A stretch of 9,436 nt of DNA from Candidatus Gastranaerophilales bacterium (GCA_944323945.1 CALUUL010000061.1:1-9436), one strand, 5' to 3'; positions 1-7,405 are shown, counted from the stretch's first letter. The notes: generated by a model from the sequence alone, not told the origin. Made by a program: numbers and translations.

Positions 1-50
1 TCCATATGTTAGAAGTAGGAGCAATATAAGAATAATTAAATCTAACATTA

Positions 51-377
51 TTAACCTTCCGGTTTTACTACTTCTACAGCTGTTCCGTATGCGTAGACTT
101 CGGCAGCACCTACTGTAACAGATGATGTTGCAAATCTTACATTAACAATTGCATTAGCTTTAAGTTTTTTTGCTTGTGCAACCATTCTGCTTATAGCTTC
201 TTCTCTTGCTTCAGTTAAAAGCTCGGTATAGCTTTTTAGTTCTCCACCTACCATATTTTTTAAACCTGCACCAATATCTTTTATGGCATTCTTTGCTCTA
301 ACTGTGCTTCCTGAAACTAATCCGCAATGAGCTTTTATTTTCATTCCAGGAATTGTTTCTATAGTTGTTATAATCAT
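51..377 (-). CDS. YbjQ/UPF0145 family protein
   Basis: This is a 108-residue cytosolic protein matching the YbjQ (UPF0145, COG0393) family in length and conserved blocks. The family is sometimes described as putative heavy-metal-binding, but its biochemical role is not established. Visible hallmarks are GLVSGSTVRAKN near residues 19-30, GGELKSYTELLTEAREEA at about 44-61, a KANAIVNVRF segment at about 73-82 and the GAAEVYAYGTAV beta-rich end at about 90-101. There is no signal peptide or membrane segment. The start at 375-377 follows GGAGGG (386-391) by eight bases. It is the last gene of the leftward run, 66 bases after trxB, so it may be co-transcribed with it. Its ribosome binding site lies in one arm of a perfect inverted repeat, described separately. 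The family call is secure; the function is open. Confidence 0.88.
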   Translation of the reverse strand: MIITTIETIPGMKIKAHCGLVSGSTVRAKNAIKDIGAGLKNMVGGELKSYTELLTEAREEAISRMVAQAKKLKANAIVNVRFATSSVTVGAAEVYAYGTAVEVVKPEG

Positions 378-385
378 TCTTAATT

Positions 386-415
386 CCCTCCAAAATAATT
401 CTATTTTTTGGAGGG
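386..415 (-). promoter_or_regulatory. Hairpin sequestering the ribosome binding site of the YbjQ-family gene
   Basis: Arms 386-395 and 406-415 are perfectly complementary over 10 bp (CCCTCCAAAA / TTTTGGAGGG), with a 10-base AT loop. In the leftward transcript the 3' arm contains the GGAGGG ribosome binding site, eight bases before the ATG. The 5' arm is therefore an exact anti-Shine-Dalgarno. No U tract follows the 3' arm, so it does not look like a terminator of trxB. The sequence shows the pairing; translational control (by temperature, a ligand, or coupling to ribosomes leaving trxB) is inference. Confidence 0.6.
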
Positions 416-443
416 AGCTTTGAATACATACATATGGAGTATA

Positions 444-1403
444 TTACACTTTTGTTTCTTTCGTTATAAATGTTGTAGATTCTATATATTTAATGCTTGA
501 ACAAGCAGCAACAGCACCATCTGAAGCCGCAGTTATTACTTGTCTTAGTGGAGTATTTCTAACATCACCAGCTGCAAAAACTCCATTTATAGAGGTTTGC
601 ATATTGGTATCTGTTTCAATAAAACCTTGCTGGTTTTGTTGAATTTGTCCATTGAAATATTCGGTATTTGGTGTAAAGCCAATATAGGGGAATACTCCAT
701 CCACTTGAAGTTCTTTTATTTGATTTGTTTTTAAATCTTCTAATATGATTTTTTCTACTGTATTAGTTCCAAGTATTTCTTTGGGTGAATGACTCAATAT
801 AAATTCTATTTTTTCATTATTAAATGCTTTTTGTTGATAAATTTTATCAGCTCTTAGTTCGTCTCTTCGATGTACGATATATACTTTTTTTGCAAACTTT
901 GTAAGATAAATAGCTTCCTCAATGGCAGAATTACCACCGCCTATTACAGCAAGTGTTTTATCTTTATAAAATGCACCATCACATATGGCACAATAACTTA
1001 CACCTCTGCCTTTGAATTCTTCTTCGCCTGGAATATTCAGCTTTTTTGCCTGAGCCCCTGTTGCAATAATTATTGATTTGGCTTTAAAGATCGTATCTGT
1101 TGTTTCAATTTCTTTGACTTCATTTATAAGGTTTATATTTTCTATTTCAACCATTGGGAATTTTTCAACACCGAATTTATCTGCGTGTTCTTCAAACTTC
1201 TCCATTAATTCAAAACCGCCAATTAATGAAAATCCGGGATAATTTTCTATTTCTAAATAATTAGAAGGTTGTCCGCCAAACATATTAATATCAAGTATAG
1301 CGGTTTTTAAATTTCCCCTTGAAGCATATATAGCTGCAGAAAAACCTGCTGGACCTGAACCCAAAATTATTACATCAAAAAATAATTCTTTTTTACTTGT
1401 CAT
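444..1403 (-). CDS. trxB: Thioredoxin-disulfide reductase
   Basis: This is a cytosolic FAD flavoenzyme that passes electrons from NADPH to thioredoxin. The 319-residue length is normal for the low-molecular-weight bacterial type. The FAD dinucleotide motif GSGPAG is at residues 15-20 and an ATGA motif is at 114-117. The redox-active CAIC (Cys138, Cys141) is followed by DG. The NADPH-binding GGGNSA is at 155-160, and the HRR motif at 178-180 is the usual determinant for the NADPH 2'-phosphate. The second FAD motif, GVFAAGD, is at 274-280. All key residues are present. The ATG at 1401-1403 is the only reasonable start. Its GAGG (1408-1411) is only about four bases away, so translation may depend on coupling to the preceding gene, which ends 17 bases upstream. 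The YbjQ-family gene follows. Confidence 0.96.
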   Translation of the reverse strand: MTSKKELFFDVIILGSGPAGFSAAIYASRGNLKTAILDINMFGGQPSNYLEIENYPGFSLIGGFELMEKFEEHADKFGVEKFPMVEIENINLINEVKEIETTDTIFKAKSIIIATGAQAKKLNIPGEEEFKGRGVSYCAICDGAFYKDKTLAVIGGGNSAIEEAIYLTKFAKKVYIVHRRDELRADKIYQQKAFNNEKIEFILSHSPKEILGTNTVEKIILEDLKTNQIKELQVDGVFPYIGFTPNTEYFNGQIQQNQQGFIETDTNMQTSINGVFAAGDVRNTPLRQVITAASDGAVAACSSIKYIESTTFITKETKV

Positions 1404-1420
1404 ATATCCTCACTCATCAA

Positions 1421-1918
1421 TTATAGTCCCAAAATCCCCGAAATTGGTGATCCTGAAATTTTAGTGCCTTTTACTTGATATTCGACGTAATCTTCTTTAA
1501 TAAGTTTCCCGTCTTTAAATGTCTTTATACTTATTTTATCAACTCCTGTAAAATTGTCACCTTGTAAAGTTAATATTGGAGTTTCAATTGATTCTTCATC
1601 AGGATAATAGCTCCTTTTTTCAAATTTTACTGTTTTCCCTTTTACATCATTGACTGTAATGTCTGCCCTTGCACCTGATAAAGGATTCATTAATGTTATA
1701 ATGTCTCCGGTTCGTTTTAATGTCCAAATATCTACACTTTTACTGTCAAAATATTCTTTATTTGTACTTTTTGTGCAGATAGATACAACTTTCCAGTCGC
1801 CGAAAAATTCTTTTGGTACTTTATCTGTCATTGCAACGTTACCTTCTATAACCATTGCATTGCAGGAATTTATTAATACACACATTAAACTAAATAAAAC
1901 TAATAATATCTTTTTCAT
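1421..1918 (-). CDS. Hypothetical secreted beta-rich protein
   Basis: I do not recognise this 165-residue protein. It begins with a clear export signal: MKK, then a hydrophobic stretch to about residue 18, ending SCNA. Cleavage after Ala21 is plausible. Cys19 could be a lipid attachment site, but INSC is a poor lipobox. The mature part starts with a short polar stretch, then FFGDWKVV (about 38-45), followed by alternating hydrophobic/polar segments that read as beta strands. A GxW motif near the N terminus followed by strands resembles calycin/lipocalin-like domains, but this is weak. Cys48 is the only clear cysteine in the mature part. No good Shine-Dalgarno precedes the ATG at 1916-1918. 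It lies 106 bases after murI and 17 before trxB, so it probably shares a transcript with trxB. Confidence 0.72.
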   Translation of the reverse strand: MKKILLVLFSLMCVLINSCNAMVIEGNVAMTDKVPKEFFGDWKVVSICTKSTNKEYFDSKSVDIWTLKRTGDIITLMNPLSGARADITVNDVKGKTVKFEKRSYYPDEESIETPILTLQGDNFTGVDKISIKTFKDGKLIKEDYVEYQVKGTKISGSPISGILGL

Positions 1919-2024
1919 ATTATTAATTTAATGTTGTTTTTTAGAAAAGCAAATTCTCCAATTAGAATGATAAATTTTATTATATTTAGTTATTTATAAT
2001 ATTAACTCAATTTTATTTTAAAGT

Positions 2025-2819
2025 TTATTTTTGAGGTATAAGTTTAATCTCTTCTATCTCTTGAACTTTATAAAATAATCTGGATGCCGTTGCAAATTGT
2101 TTTGGATTTGCACTTACATATATTTTATGTTCGTGTCTTTTTTCTTCACATAAAAGGTTATTTTCTTTTAAGTTTTGGTATATGTATTGAGCAAAGTGTC
2201 TTGCAGGATTTATAAAAAGTTCTTCAGGGGCAAATTTGGATAAAGTATGTAATAAATATGGATAGTGAGTGCAACCAAGAACTATTTTATCTATATTATG
2301 TACAAGCATTTCATCTAAATGCATTTTTATATTTTTTATACTGTCTGCATTTTCTTGCAATTCTTTTTCTACAATATTTACCCATTCAGGACAGGCTATT
2401 TCAAATACTTGTGTGTTTTGTGAATATTTTTGGATTTCTCTTTTATAAGCATGTGAATTTACTGTACCTTGTGTGGCAAAAATACCAATATTTTTATAAT
2501 TACCCATTGCTATTTCTTTTGCAACAGTTTGAACGATAGGATATATTCTGAAATCATATTTAGGACTTAATGTTTCGTAAGTTAAAGCAGAAGTTGTGTT
2601 GCAAGCCATTACTACAGCTTTGACTTTTTTTGATTTGAAAAAATCAAAAATATTTTGAGTGATTTTTATAAGTTCTTCTTGAGTTTTATTCCCATATGGA
2701 AGGTTTAAAGTATCTCCAAAGTATATGTAATTCTCATCGGGTAAAAGTTGTACTAATTGAGAAAAAACACTTAACCCGCCAACTCCTGAATCAAATATGC
2801 CTATAGGAGAGTTATCCAT
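2025..2819 (-). CDS. murI: Glutamate racemase
   Basis: It interconverts L- and D-glutamate without a cofactor, supplying D-Glu for peptidoglycan stem peptides in the cytoplasm. At 264 residues it has the usual length. The N-terminal PIGIFDSGVGGLSV block (5-18) contains the conserved Asp10-Ser11. YFGDT and LPYG are at 33-43. The first catalytic cysteine is Cys73 in MACNTTSA and the second is Cys183 in LGCTHYP, so both halves of the two-base active site are intact. The ATG is at 2817-2819. The best ribosome binding site, GGAG at 2831-2834, lies inside the last codons of the upstream amidase, whose stop is only 5 bases away. This suggests translational coupling. The pairing with a peptidoglycan amidase makes a cell-wall unit. 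Confidence 0.96.
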   Translation of the reverse strand: MDNSPIGIFDSGVGGLSVFSQLVQLLPDENYIYFGDTLNLPYGNKTQEELIKITQNIFDFFKSKKVKAVVMACNTTSALTYETLSPKYDFRIYPIVQTVAKEIAMGNYKNIGIFATQGTVNSHAYKREIQKYSQNTQVFEIACPEWVNIVEKELQENADSIKNIKMHLDEMLVHNIDKIVLGCTHYPYLLHTLSKFAPEELFINPARHFAQYIYQNLKENNLLCEEKRHEHKIYVSANPKQFATASRLFYKVQEIEEIKLIPQK

Positions 2820-2824
2820 TTTAA

Positions 2825-4867
2825 TTAATACTCCGTTAAATAATTAACTATACCTTCTGCAATTGCTTGTGCTGAATTTATTTGTCTTTTTTCAGATTTT
2901 AATGAATTTCTTTCTTGTTCATTTGATATAAATCCTAATTCCAATAGCACAGCAGGTGCTTCTGTGTGGTTTATAACATAAAATTTGGACTTAAACAAGC
3001 CTCTGTCTGTTGCACTTATATTTTCCATAAGTTCTTTATGAATAACTTTTGCAACTTTATATCCGTTATCTGAATAATAATGTGTTTCTATACCATTGAT
3101 TTCTGTCTTAACACTGGCATTAATATGTACACTTACAAATATATCTGCATTATTGTTGTTTGCAATCTGTACACGTTCATCAAGCGTAAGTGTCTTATCA
3201 GTGCTTCTTGTCATTATTATGTTTTTCATTCCCATTTCTTTTAAGCATTCTCTTAATTTTAGAGCTATATCTAGAGTTAAATCTTTTTCGAGAACATTAC
3301 CTCGTGAAGCACCAGTATCAAGTCCGCCATGGCCGGGATCAATTACTATAATCTTATTTTTTACTTTTTTAGGAATAGATTGTTCTGTCTTTTTTTGAGG
3401 AGATTTTTTTATTTGTGAACGTTCAAGTAAGTCTGCAAAAGGACTTTCTTTTTTAATTTCTTCACTTGGCTTTCTTACAGGTGTTTGAGTTTGTGATGGT
3501 AATGATATTATATTTTTATTTACTTGTGTTTGTACTTTTTCTGTAGTTTGTATTTTTGTTGTTATTTTTTTAGTAAATACAAAACGTAATTGTGCTGCAT
3601 TTAATGCTTCGTAGCAGTCTATAAGTGTATTAGAGTTTGCCGGAAATGATATGATATATACATTGGTTCCTATTTTTTTTGCATTGAATCCGTTTTGATT
3701 CTTTATTGCGAGAGAGTTAAATGATTCTATATTAAAGTTTGTAAGGTTGTAGAATAAAACGTTAATTTTATTAGTTTCTCTTTTTATTGAATATATTATA
3801 GGATTTGAAAATATTATATTTATTACATCTGTATTTTGGTTTACTGTTTGCTCTTTGAAGTATGTAAGTTCACTTCTGACAGGAGTCATACTTACTCCGG
3901 AAATATTATTACTGCTACTAATTAAAAGAGTTTGTAAATTAGTTGAATATACCTGTCTATATGCGTTTGGGTTATCTGTTTTTATTACTATCCTCGCTTT
4001 TGAAGGTTCAAATTGTCCAATTTTTGCAGTAACATTTTCAGATAATTTAAATTCTTTATCTCTTAATTCTTGTAAAACAATTGTATTAGGTAAGTCAAAA
4101 ACAACCCTTGAAGGTTCTGTTAAAGTAAAGGGTTTTTCAACATTAACAACACCAATACCTCCAATAAGTAAACTGCCATTTCTTGGAATTGCTTTTTCTA
4201 AAAAGAATCGTGATTTTAATTTTGCTTGTCTTTGTTCTATGTTTGGACGTACAAGTTGTTGATCATCTTCTTTGAATGCTTGTTGTACTTTCTGGAAAAT
4301 TTCATCTGATTCATTTGTTGATTGTTTTTCTTCAGGTATTGCGACTGCTTTCTCATAATATTCAATAGCACTTGTTTTTGTTTCTTTATATGTTTGGGTT
4401 AAATATTGTTGAATCGGAATTTCGTTATTTAATTTGATAATAATATTATTCTTTATTTTTAAAACTTTTATTTGTGATGTATCATAATTAGGCGATTTCC
4501 ATATTACAATACGAACAATATTGGGATTTACAGAATTTTGGGCAATTCTAACTTGTGTTAATTTACTGTTTCTTATCTCATATGTAGAATTTGAAAATGT
4601 TATAACAGCATTTTCAATATCAAAAAAGACTCTGTCTGGTTCTGTTAATGTTTGTTTAGTTATTTTAATATCAGTAGTATCATCACTTCCGGATGTTCCT
4701 AAAAATATTATTGAATCTGAATTGTCAAAATTTATACTATTTATTTTTATTGTATTTTCTTTTTTTGCAACAGGAATTATATCTTCTGCATAAACATTAT
4801 AGCTGCTATATGTGCAGAATGACATTATTAAATATATAAAAATTAATACTATTCGCCATTGTATCAT
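2825..4867 (-). CDS. AMIN-domain N-acetylmuramoyl-L-alanine amidase (Amidase_3)
   Basis: A zinc hydrolase that cleaves the bond between MurNAc and L-Ala in peptidoglycan; it acts outside the cytoplasmic membrane, in cell separation or wall turnover. Taking ATG 4865-4867 as start gives 680 residues. There is a signal peptide (about 1-27, ending NVYA). Two AMIN-like beta domains follow at about 38-147 and 229-317, each with an EPxRVxFD-type motif, then a third degenerate beta domain (about 345-432) and a Lys/Gln/Ser-rich linker (about 437-503). The catalytic Amidase_3 domain is at 504-678. Zinc and catalytic residues are present: His513 in DPGHGG, Glu527, His581 in SVHINAS and Glu643 in LLELGFISN. 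An in-frame TTG at 4924 would add 19 residues but lies in the U tract of the upstream terminator. No clear Shine-Dalgarno precedes 4867, so the start is the weakest part of this call. Confidence 0.9.
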   Translation of the reverse strand: MIQWRIVLIFIYLIMSFCTYSSYNVYAEDIIPVAKKENTIKINSINFDNSDSIIFLGTSGSDDTTDIKITKQTLTEPDRVFFDIENAVITFSNSTYEIRNSKLTQVRIAQNSVNPNIVRIVIWKSPNYDTSQIKVLKIKNNIIIKLNNEIPIQQYLTQTYKETKTSAIEYYEKAVAIPEEKQSTNESDEIFQKVQQAFKEDDQQLVRPNIEQRQAKLKSRFFLEKAIPRNGSLLIGGIGVVNVEKPFTLTEPSRVVFDLPNTIVLQELRDKEFKLSENVTAKIGQFEPSKARIVIKTDNPNAYRQVYSTNLQTLLISSSNNISGVSMTPVRSELTYFKEQTVNQNTDVINIIFSNPIIYSIKRETNKINVLFYNLTNFNIESFNSLAIKNQNGFNAKKIGTNVYIISFPANSNTLIDCYEALNAAQLRFVFTKKITTKIQTTEKVQTQVNKNIISLPSQTQTPVRKPSEEIKKESPFADLLERSQIKKSPQKKTEQSIPKKVKNKIIVIDPGHGGLDTGASRGNVLEKDLTLDIALKLRECLKEMGMKNIIMTRSTDKTLTLDERVQIANNNNADIFVSVHINASVKTEINGIETHYYSDNGYKVAKVIHKELMENISATDRGLFKSKFYVINHTEAPAVLLELGFISNEQERNSLKSEKRQINSAQAIAEGIVNYLTEY

Positions 4868-4922
4868 ATTTATAATAATAAACTTAATTGGCTGAATATC
4901 AAATAATTTAAAGAAATTAAAC

Positions 4923-4954
4923 AAAAAATACTCTTGTTTTACAAGAGTATTTTT
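4923..4954 (-). terminator. Intrinsic terminator after the EF-hand gene
   Basis: Arms ATACTCTTGT (4928-4937) and ACAAGAGTAT (4941-4950) close over a 3-base loop. Flanking A and T runs extend the stem to 14 bp. Read leftward, a run of six U (4928-4923) follows the stem. It lies about 20 bases past the EF-hand stop codon and separates that gene from the amidase unit. Confidence 0.88.
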
Positions 4955-4973
4955 ATTGATTTTTTATAACAAA

Positions 4974-5543
4974 CTAAGAATTAGTGCTTGAATTTCCTAA
5001 ATTAGGACGAAGAGAATCTAAAACACTTGAAGTGTCATCTTCGACACCGTCATTGTAATATAAACTTGTTTCTGAAGCTCGATATGATTTGTATTTAGCA
5101 AGTGCTTCTTCTCGTTGACAATCATATGTGAATTTTGTTATTTCATCACTGGTAACTCTTCCATCTCCATTTGAGTCTATTTGATTAAAATATTGCAAAA
5201 CAGTTGAATAAAGACTTGAATCACAATTACCGGATGCACATAAAGTTTGAATTTCATTATAAGTTAAACCTTGTGTTTGCATTGTTGTCATTATTTTATT
5301 TAAGTCGGTTCCTGTTAATTCACCGTCGCCATCATTATCTAAAGATGCAAAATTTGAAGTTAAATATTGTAAAAAAGTATAATTTGAACCTAATTGATAT
5401 AAAGTTGTAGATGAAACATTTGTTAAATCATCCAAAGTAAGACCTTTGCCAGAAGTGCTGCTGTTTGTCATTAAAGTAGCATATGTATTTGATAAACCAG
5501 CCATTGCACTTGATAATAGAGATTGTCCGTTCAGAATACTCAT
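4974..5543 (-). CDS. EF-hand domain protein
   Basis: A 189-residue acidic protein with two EF-hand calcium-binding loops. Loop 1 starts at Asp69 (DNDGDGELTGTD, 69-80). It has acidic residues at loop positions 1, 3 and 5 but Asp instead of the usual Glu at position 12. Loop 2 starts at Asp123 (DSNGDGRVTSDE, 123-134) and ends in the canonical Glu. The loops are separated by a Cys-containing segment (Cys102, Cys107), and Cys142 follows the second loop. The N-terminal 60 residues are Ser/Thr/Asn-rich. No signal peptide is visible, so location is unclear. The start at 5541-5543 has AAGGAG (5553-5558) nine bases upstream. It is a single-gene unit between two terminators. It could be a calcium buffer or sensor, or a substrate of a signal-peptide-independent export route; the sequence does not decide. 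Confidence 0.87.
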   Translation of the reverse strand: MSILNGQSLLSSAMAGLSNTYATLMTNSSTSGKGLTLDDLTNVSSTTLYQLGSNYTFLQYLTSNFASLDNDGDGELTGTDLNKIMTTMQTQGLTYNEIQTLCASGNCDSSLYSTVLQYFNQIDSNGDGRVTSDEITKFTYDCQREEALAKYKSYRASETSLYYNDGVEDDTSSVLDSLRPNLGNSSTNS

Positions 5544-5641
5544 ATATTGTTACTCCTTTATTTACATAATATTCCGTATTAACATCTTAATGAGATTTTT
5601 TTAAAAGTAAACCATTTGTTTGACGTATTTTATTTGTAAAT

Positions 5642-5670
5642 AAAAAGGAGTTCAATTTGAACTCCTTTTT
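5642..5670 (-). terminator. Intrinsic terminator after the Cys-rich secreted protein gene
   Basis: AAAAAGGAGTTC (5642-5653) pairs perfectly with GAACTCCTTTTT (5659-5670) over a 5-base AATTT loop. Leftward transcription gives a GC-containing stem followed by U residues. It begins 8 bases past the stop codon of the gene at 5678. Confidence 0.87.
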
Positions 5671-5677
5671 GAAATAA

Positions 5678-6205
5678 TTAGCATTTTTTGTATTTTCTGT
5701 AAGCTTTCTTTTGTGGGTCTGATAATAATGCTTTGAATTGTTTTTCATAGCATTTGCAAATTTCTTTTCTCTTTTTCTTCAAGTTTTTGATTGTTTTCTT
5801 TACTTTATTAATTTGACTTCTTTTCGCACATTTTTGTTTTAATTGACAAAGATTTGCTTCTTCACATTCTAATCTTTCATTTAAGCTCAGAACTTCAAGT
5901 TCATATTTGTCTTGAATTTTCATTGCTGTACAAATTTGTGTTTCACTTAAATTCATTTGTTTGAAAAGAGTTTTCATATTTTTATTTGTGCATAAAAAAC
6001 ATTCTGAAGAACAAGGTTTAACATAAGCTTGTGGACTTTGTGTGTCACAAGGTTGCTCACAAGGTTTTTGACAGGGTTTTTGACAAGGGGTTGATGTTTG
6101 TGTTTTTTGATTCATTTTCATTTCACTGTCACACGGACTGTTTGCAAAACTTGATAGTGAACATAAGAATGCAAATGACAATAATAATAGGTAAACTTTT
6201 TTCAT
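5678..6205 (-). CDS. Secreted cysteine-rich protein, Spy/CpxP-like
   Basis: A 175-residue exported protein that I cannot name. The signal peptide is MKK plus a hydrophobic core, ending SSFA, with likely cleavage after Ala21. The mature part has 15 cysteines. Residues 40-53 form a period-4 tract (PCQK, PCQK, PCEQ, PC), followed by PCSSECFLC (64-72). The C-terminal 90 residues are Lys-rich and helical. LSETQ (86-90) and LSDPQKKAYRKY (161-172) sit where Spy/CpxP-type proteins carry LTxxQ motifs, and a charged coiled-coil stretch lies between them, so a Spy-like periplasmic chaperone or metal-responsive protein is plausible. Six further cysteines are spread through these helices and one is the final residue. 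The start at 6203-6205 has GGAG (6213-6216) seven bases upstream. It is a single-gene unit between terminators. Confidence 0.82.
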   Translation of the reverse strand: MKKVYLLLLSFAFLCSLSSFANSPCDSEMKMNQKTQTSTPCQKPCQKPCEQPCDTQSPQAYVKPCSSECFLCTNKNMKTLFKQMNLSETQICTAMKIQDKYELEVLSLNERLECEEANLCQLKQKCAKRSQINKVKKTIKNLKKKRKEICKCYEKQFKALLSDPQKKAYRKYKKC

Positions 6206-6317
6206 GTTAGATCTCCGTTATATCTTAGTACCTGAATAAGTATTCAACATAATTTGAGATTTGAATATTAATAAGATGACTAGTATAAGAGACTAATATT
6301 AGAAAACTTAAAAGTAA

Positions 6318-6346
6318 AAAAGGAGTTGAAAATTCAACTCCTTTTC
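6318..6346 (-). terminator. Intrinsic terminator after rplL
   Basis: AAAAGGAGTTGAA (6318-6330) and TTCAACTCCTTTT (6333-6345) are perfect complements around a 2-base centre. Read leftward, the stem is followed by a run of U from the A tract at 6316-6321. It lies about 35 bases beyond the rplL stop codon. It ends the rplJ-rplL operon without reading into any rpoB gene. Confidence 0.87.
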
Positions 6347-6380
6347 ACTCGAAAAAATAATTATAGAATTAACAATAAAA

Positions 6381-6752
6381 CTATTTGATTTCAACAGTAG
6401 CGCCAGCAGCTTCAAGTTGTTTTTTAATAGCTTCAGCATCTTCTTTTTTAACGCCTTCTTTAATTGGTTTTGGAGCGCCGTCAACTAAATCTTTAGCTTC
6501 TTTTAAGCCAAGACCAGTGATAGCTCTAACTTCTTTAAGAACAGCGATTTTGTTAGCACCAGCAGAAGCTAAGATAACGTTAACTTCAGATGCTTCTTCT
6601 TGAGCAGCTTCAGCAGGAGCAGCAGCAACTGCAGCAACAGCTACAGGAGCAGCAGCAGAAACGCCGAATTTTTCTTCCATAGCTTTAACTAATTCAGCTG
6701 CTTCGATTAATGTTAATTTTTCAATTGATTCTAAAATTGATTCTACGCTCAT
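6381..6752 (-). CDS. rplL: 50S ribosomal protein L7/L12
   Basis: This is the multicopy acidic stalk protein that recruits and activates translational GTPases. It has 123 residues, the normal length. The N-terminal dimerisation helices are at residues 1-31, the flexible Ala/Pro/Glu hinge is at about 32-54, and the compact C-terminal domain is at 55-123. The C-terminal domain carries the conserved [25 protein letters not shown] block (about 66-90), including the GTPase-contacting helix. The ATG at 6750-6752 has AAGGAG (6760-6765) seven bases upstream. It follows rplJ by 60 bases in the standard order and is followed by a terminator. L7/L12 is made in excess over L10, and its strong separate ribosome binding site fits that. 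Confidence 0.98.
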   Translation of the reverse strand: MSVESILESIEKLTLIEAAELVKAMEEKFGVSAAAPVAVAAVAAAPAEAAQEEASEVNVILASAGANKIAVLKEVRAITGLGLKEAKDLVDGAPKPIKEGVKKEDAEAIKKQLEAAGATVEIK

Positions 6753-6812
6753 TTTATTTCTCCTTTTAATTTTTGTTTGTGTAATTTTGTATTTTAATAT
6801 TTCGAAAAGTCA

Positions 6813-7334
6813 TTATGCAGACTTTTGTTTTGCAACTTGATCCATTGCTCGAACTAATCCGCTCATAACAGCATTGATAGCACCAACGATGCCAGTTGCA
6901 GGTGAATTTATGCTGCCAAGCATTTTTGCGTAAAGTTCTTCTTTTGAAGGAAGACTTGCAAGAACTGCTGCTTCTTTTGCATCCAATAGTTTACCATCTA
7001 AAGCGGCTGCGATGATTTCGCCTTTTTTTGTTTCTTTAATGAATTTAGTAACAACTTTAGCTGGTACAACTTCATCACCGAAACCAAATGCAATAGCAAC
7101 AGGTCCTTTTAATGCATCAGCAAGAACTTCGAATTGAGTTCCTTTTGATGCAACTTTTGCAAGGGTATTTTTAGTTACCATGTAATCGCTGTTTTCTTTT
7201 TGAAGCGCACGACGAAGTTTAGTGATTTCTTCTACTGTTAAGCCTCTATATTCAGTAACTACAGCAACTTTAGCCTTTGCAAAGTTTTCTTTCATTGCTT
7301 CTATTTTTTCTTGTTTGAAGGCTTTTGTTGACAT
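6813..7334 (-). CDS. rplJ: 50S ribosomal protein L10
   Basis: Base of the ribosomal stalk: it binds 23S rRNA through its globular domain and L7/L12 dimers through its C-terminal helix. The chosen start at 7332-7334 gives 173 residues, matching the family. It sits six bases after AAGGAG (7341-7346). The frame stays open upstream to a possible start near 7415, but that extension lies inside the leader hairpins and has no ribosome binding site. Visible family features are VVTEYRGLTVEE (26-36), KNTL (55-58), GPVAIAFG (77-84) and the long C-terminal helix from about 132 that docks L7/L12. rplL follows after 60 bases. Upstream lies a structured leader of the L10 type, so autoregulation by L10-L7/L12 is expected. 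Confidence 0.97.
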   Translation of the reverse strand: MSTKAFKQEKIEAMKENFAKAKVAVVTEYRGLTVEEITKLRRALQKENSDYMVTKNTLAKVASKGTQFEVLADALKGPVAIAFGFGDEVVPAKVVTKFIKETKKGEIIAAALDGKLLDAKEAAVLASLPSKEELYAKMLGSINSPATGIVGAINAVMSGLVRAMDQVAKQKSA

Positions 7335-7370
7335 TTTTAGCTCCTTGTTCGTTTTGTATCGACCTATTTC

Positions 7371-7405
7371 ACCGTAAAACAAAAAATTTACGGTAAACCG
7401 TAAAT
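7371..7405 (-). promoter_or_regulatory. Attenuator hairpins (terminator versus alternative pairing) in the rplJ leader
   Basis: In the leftward transcript, ATTTACGGT (7405-7397) pairs perfectly with ACCGTAAAT (7394-7386), and a run of U (7386-7381) follows: a good intrinsic terminator before rplJ. A third segment, TTTTACGGT (7379-7371), can instead pair with the ACCGTAAA arm. Far upstream, AACCGTA (7547-7541) is an exact complement of TACGGTT in the first arm. So there are two mutually exclusive folds: terminator, or upstream arm with first arm plus second arm with third. The pairings are seen in the sequence. Their use as an L10-controlled attenuator is inferred from known low-GC L10 leaders. 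Confidence 0.62.

Noticed and set aside
7..47. Inverted repeat TGTTAGA / TCTAACA after the YbjQ-family gene
   Set aside because: Only 7 bp with a 27-base loop and no U tract; in AT-rich DNA this is likely chance and is a poor terminator.
1919..2024. Promoter between murI and the secreted hypothetical gene
   Set aside because: TTGAGT (2010-2005) and TATAAT-like boxes exist on the - strand, but the spacing is 16 bases to a poor box or 20 to the good one; not convincing.
3096..4262. Plus-strand frames inside the amidase gene
   Set aside because: They are shadows of a well-supported gene with catalytic motifs on the - strand; no ribosome binding sites or recognisable domains.
4868..4924. TTG-initiated 19-residue extension of the amidase
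   Set aside because: The TTG lies in the terminator's U tract, has no ribosome binding site, and would place a non-hydrophobic stretch before a good signal peptide.
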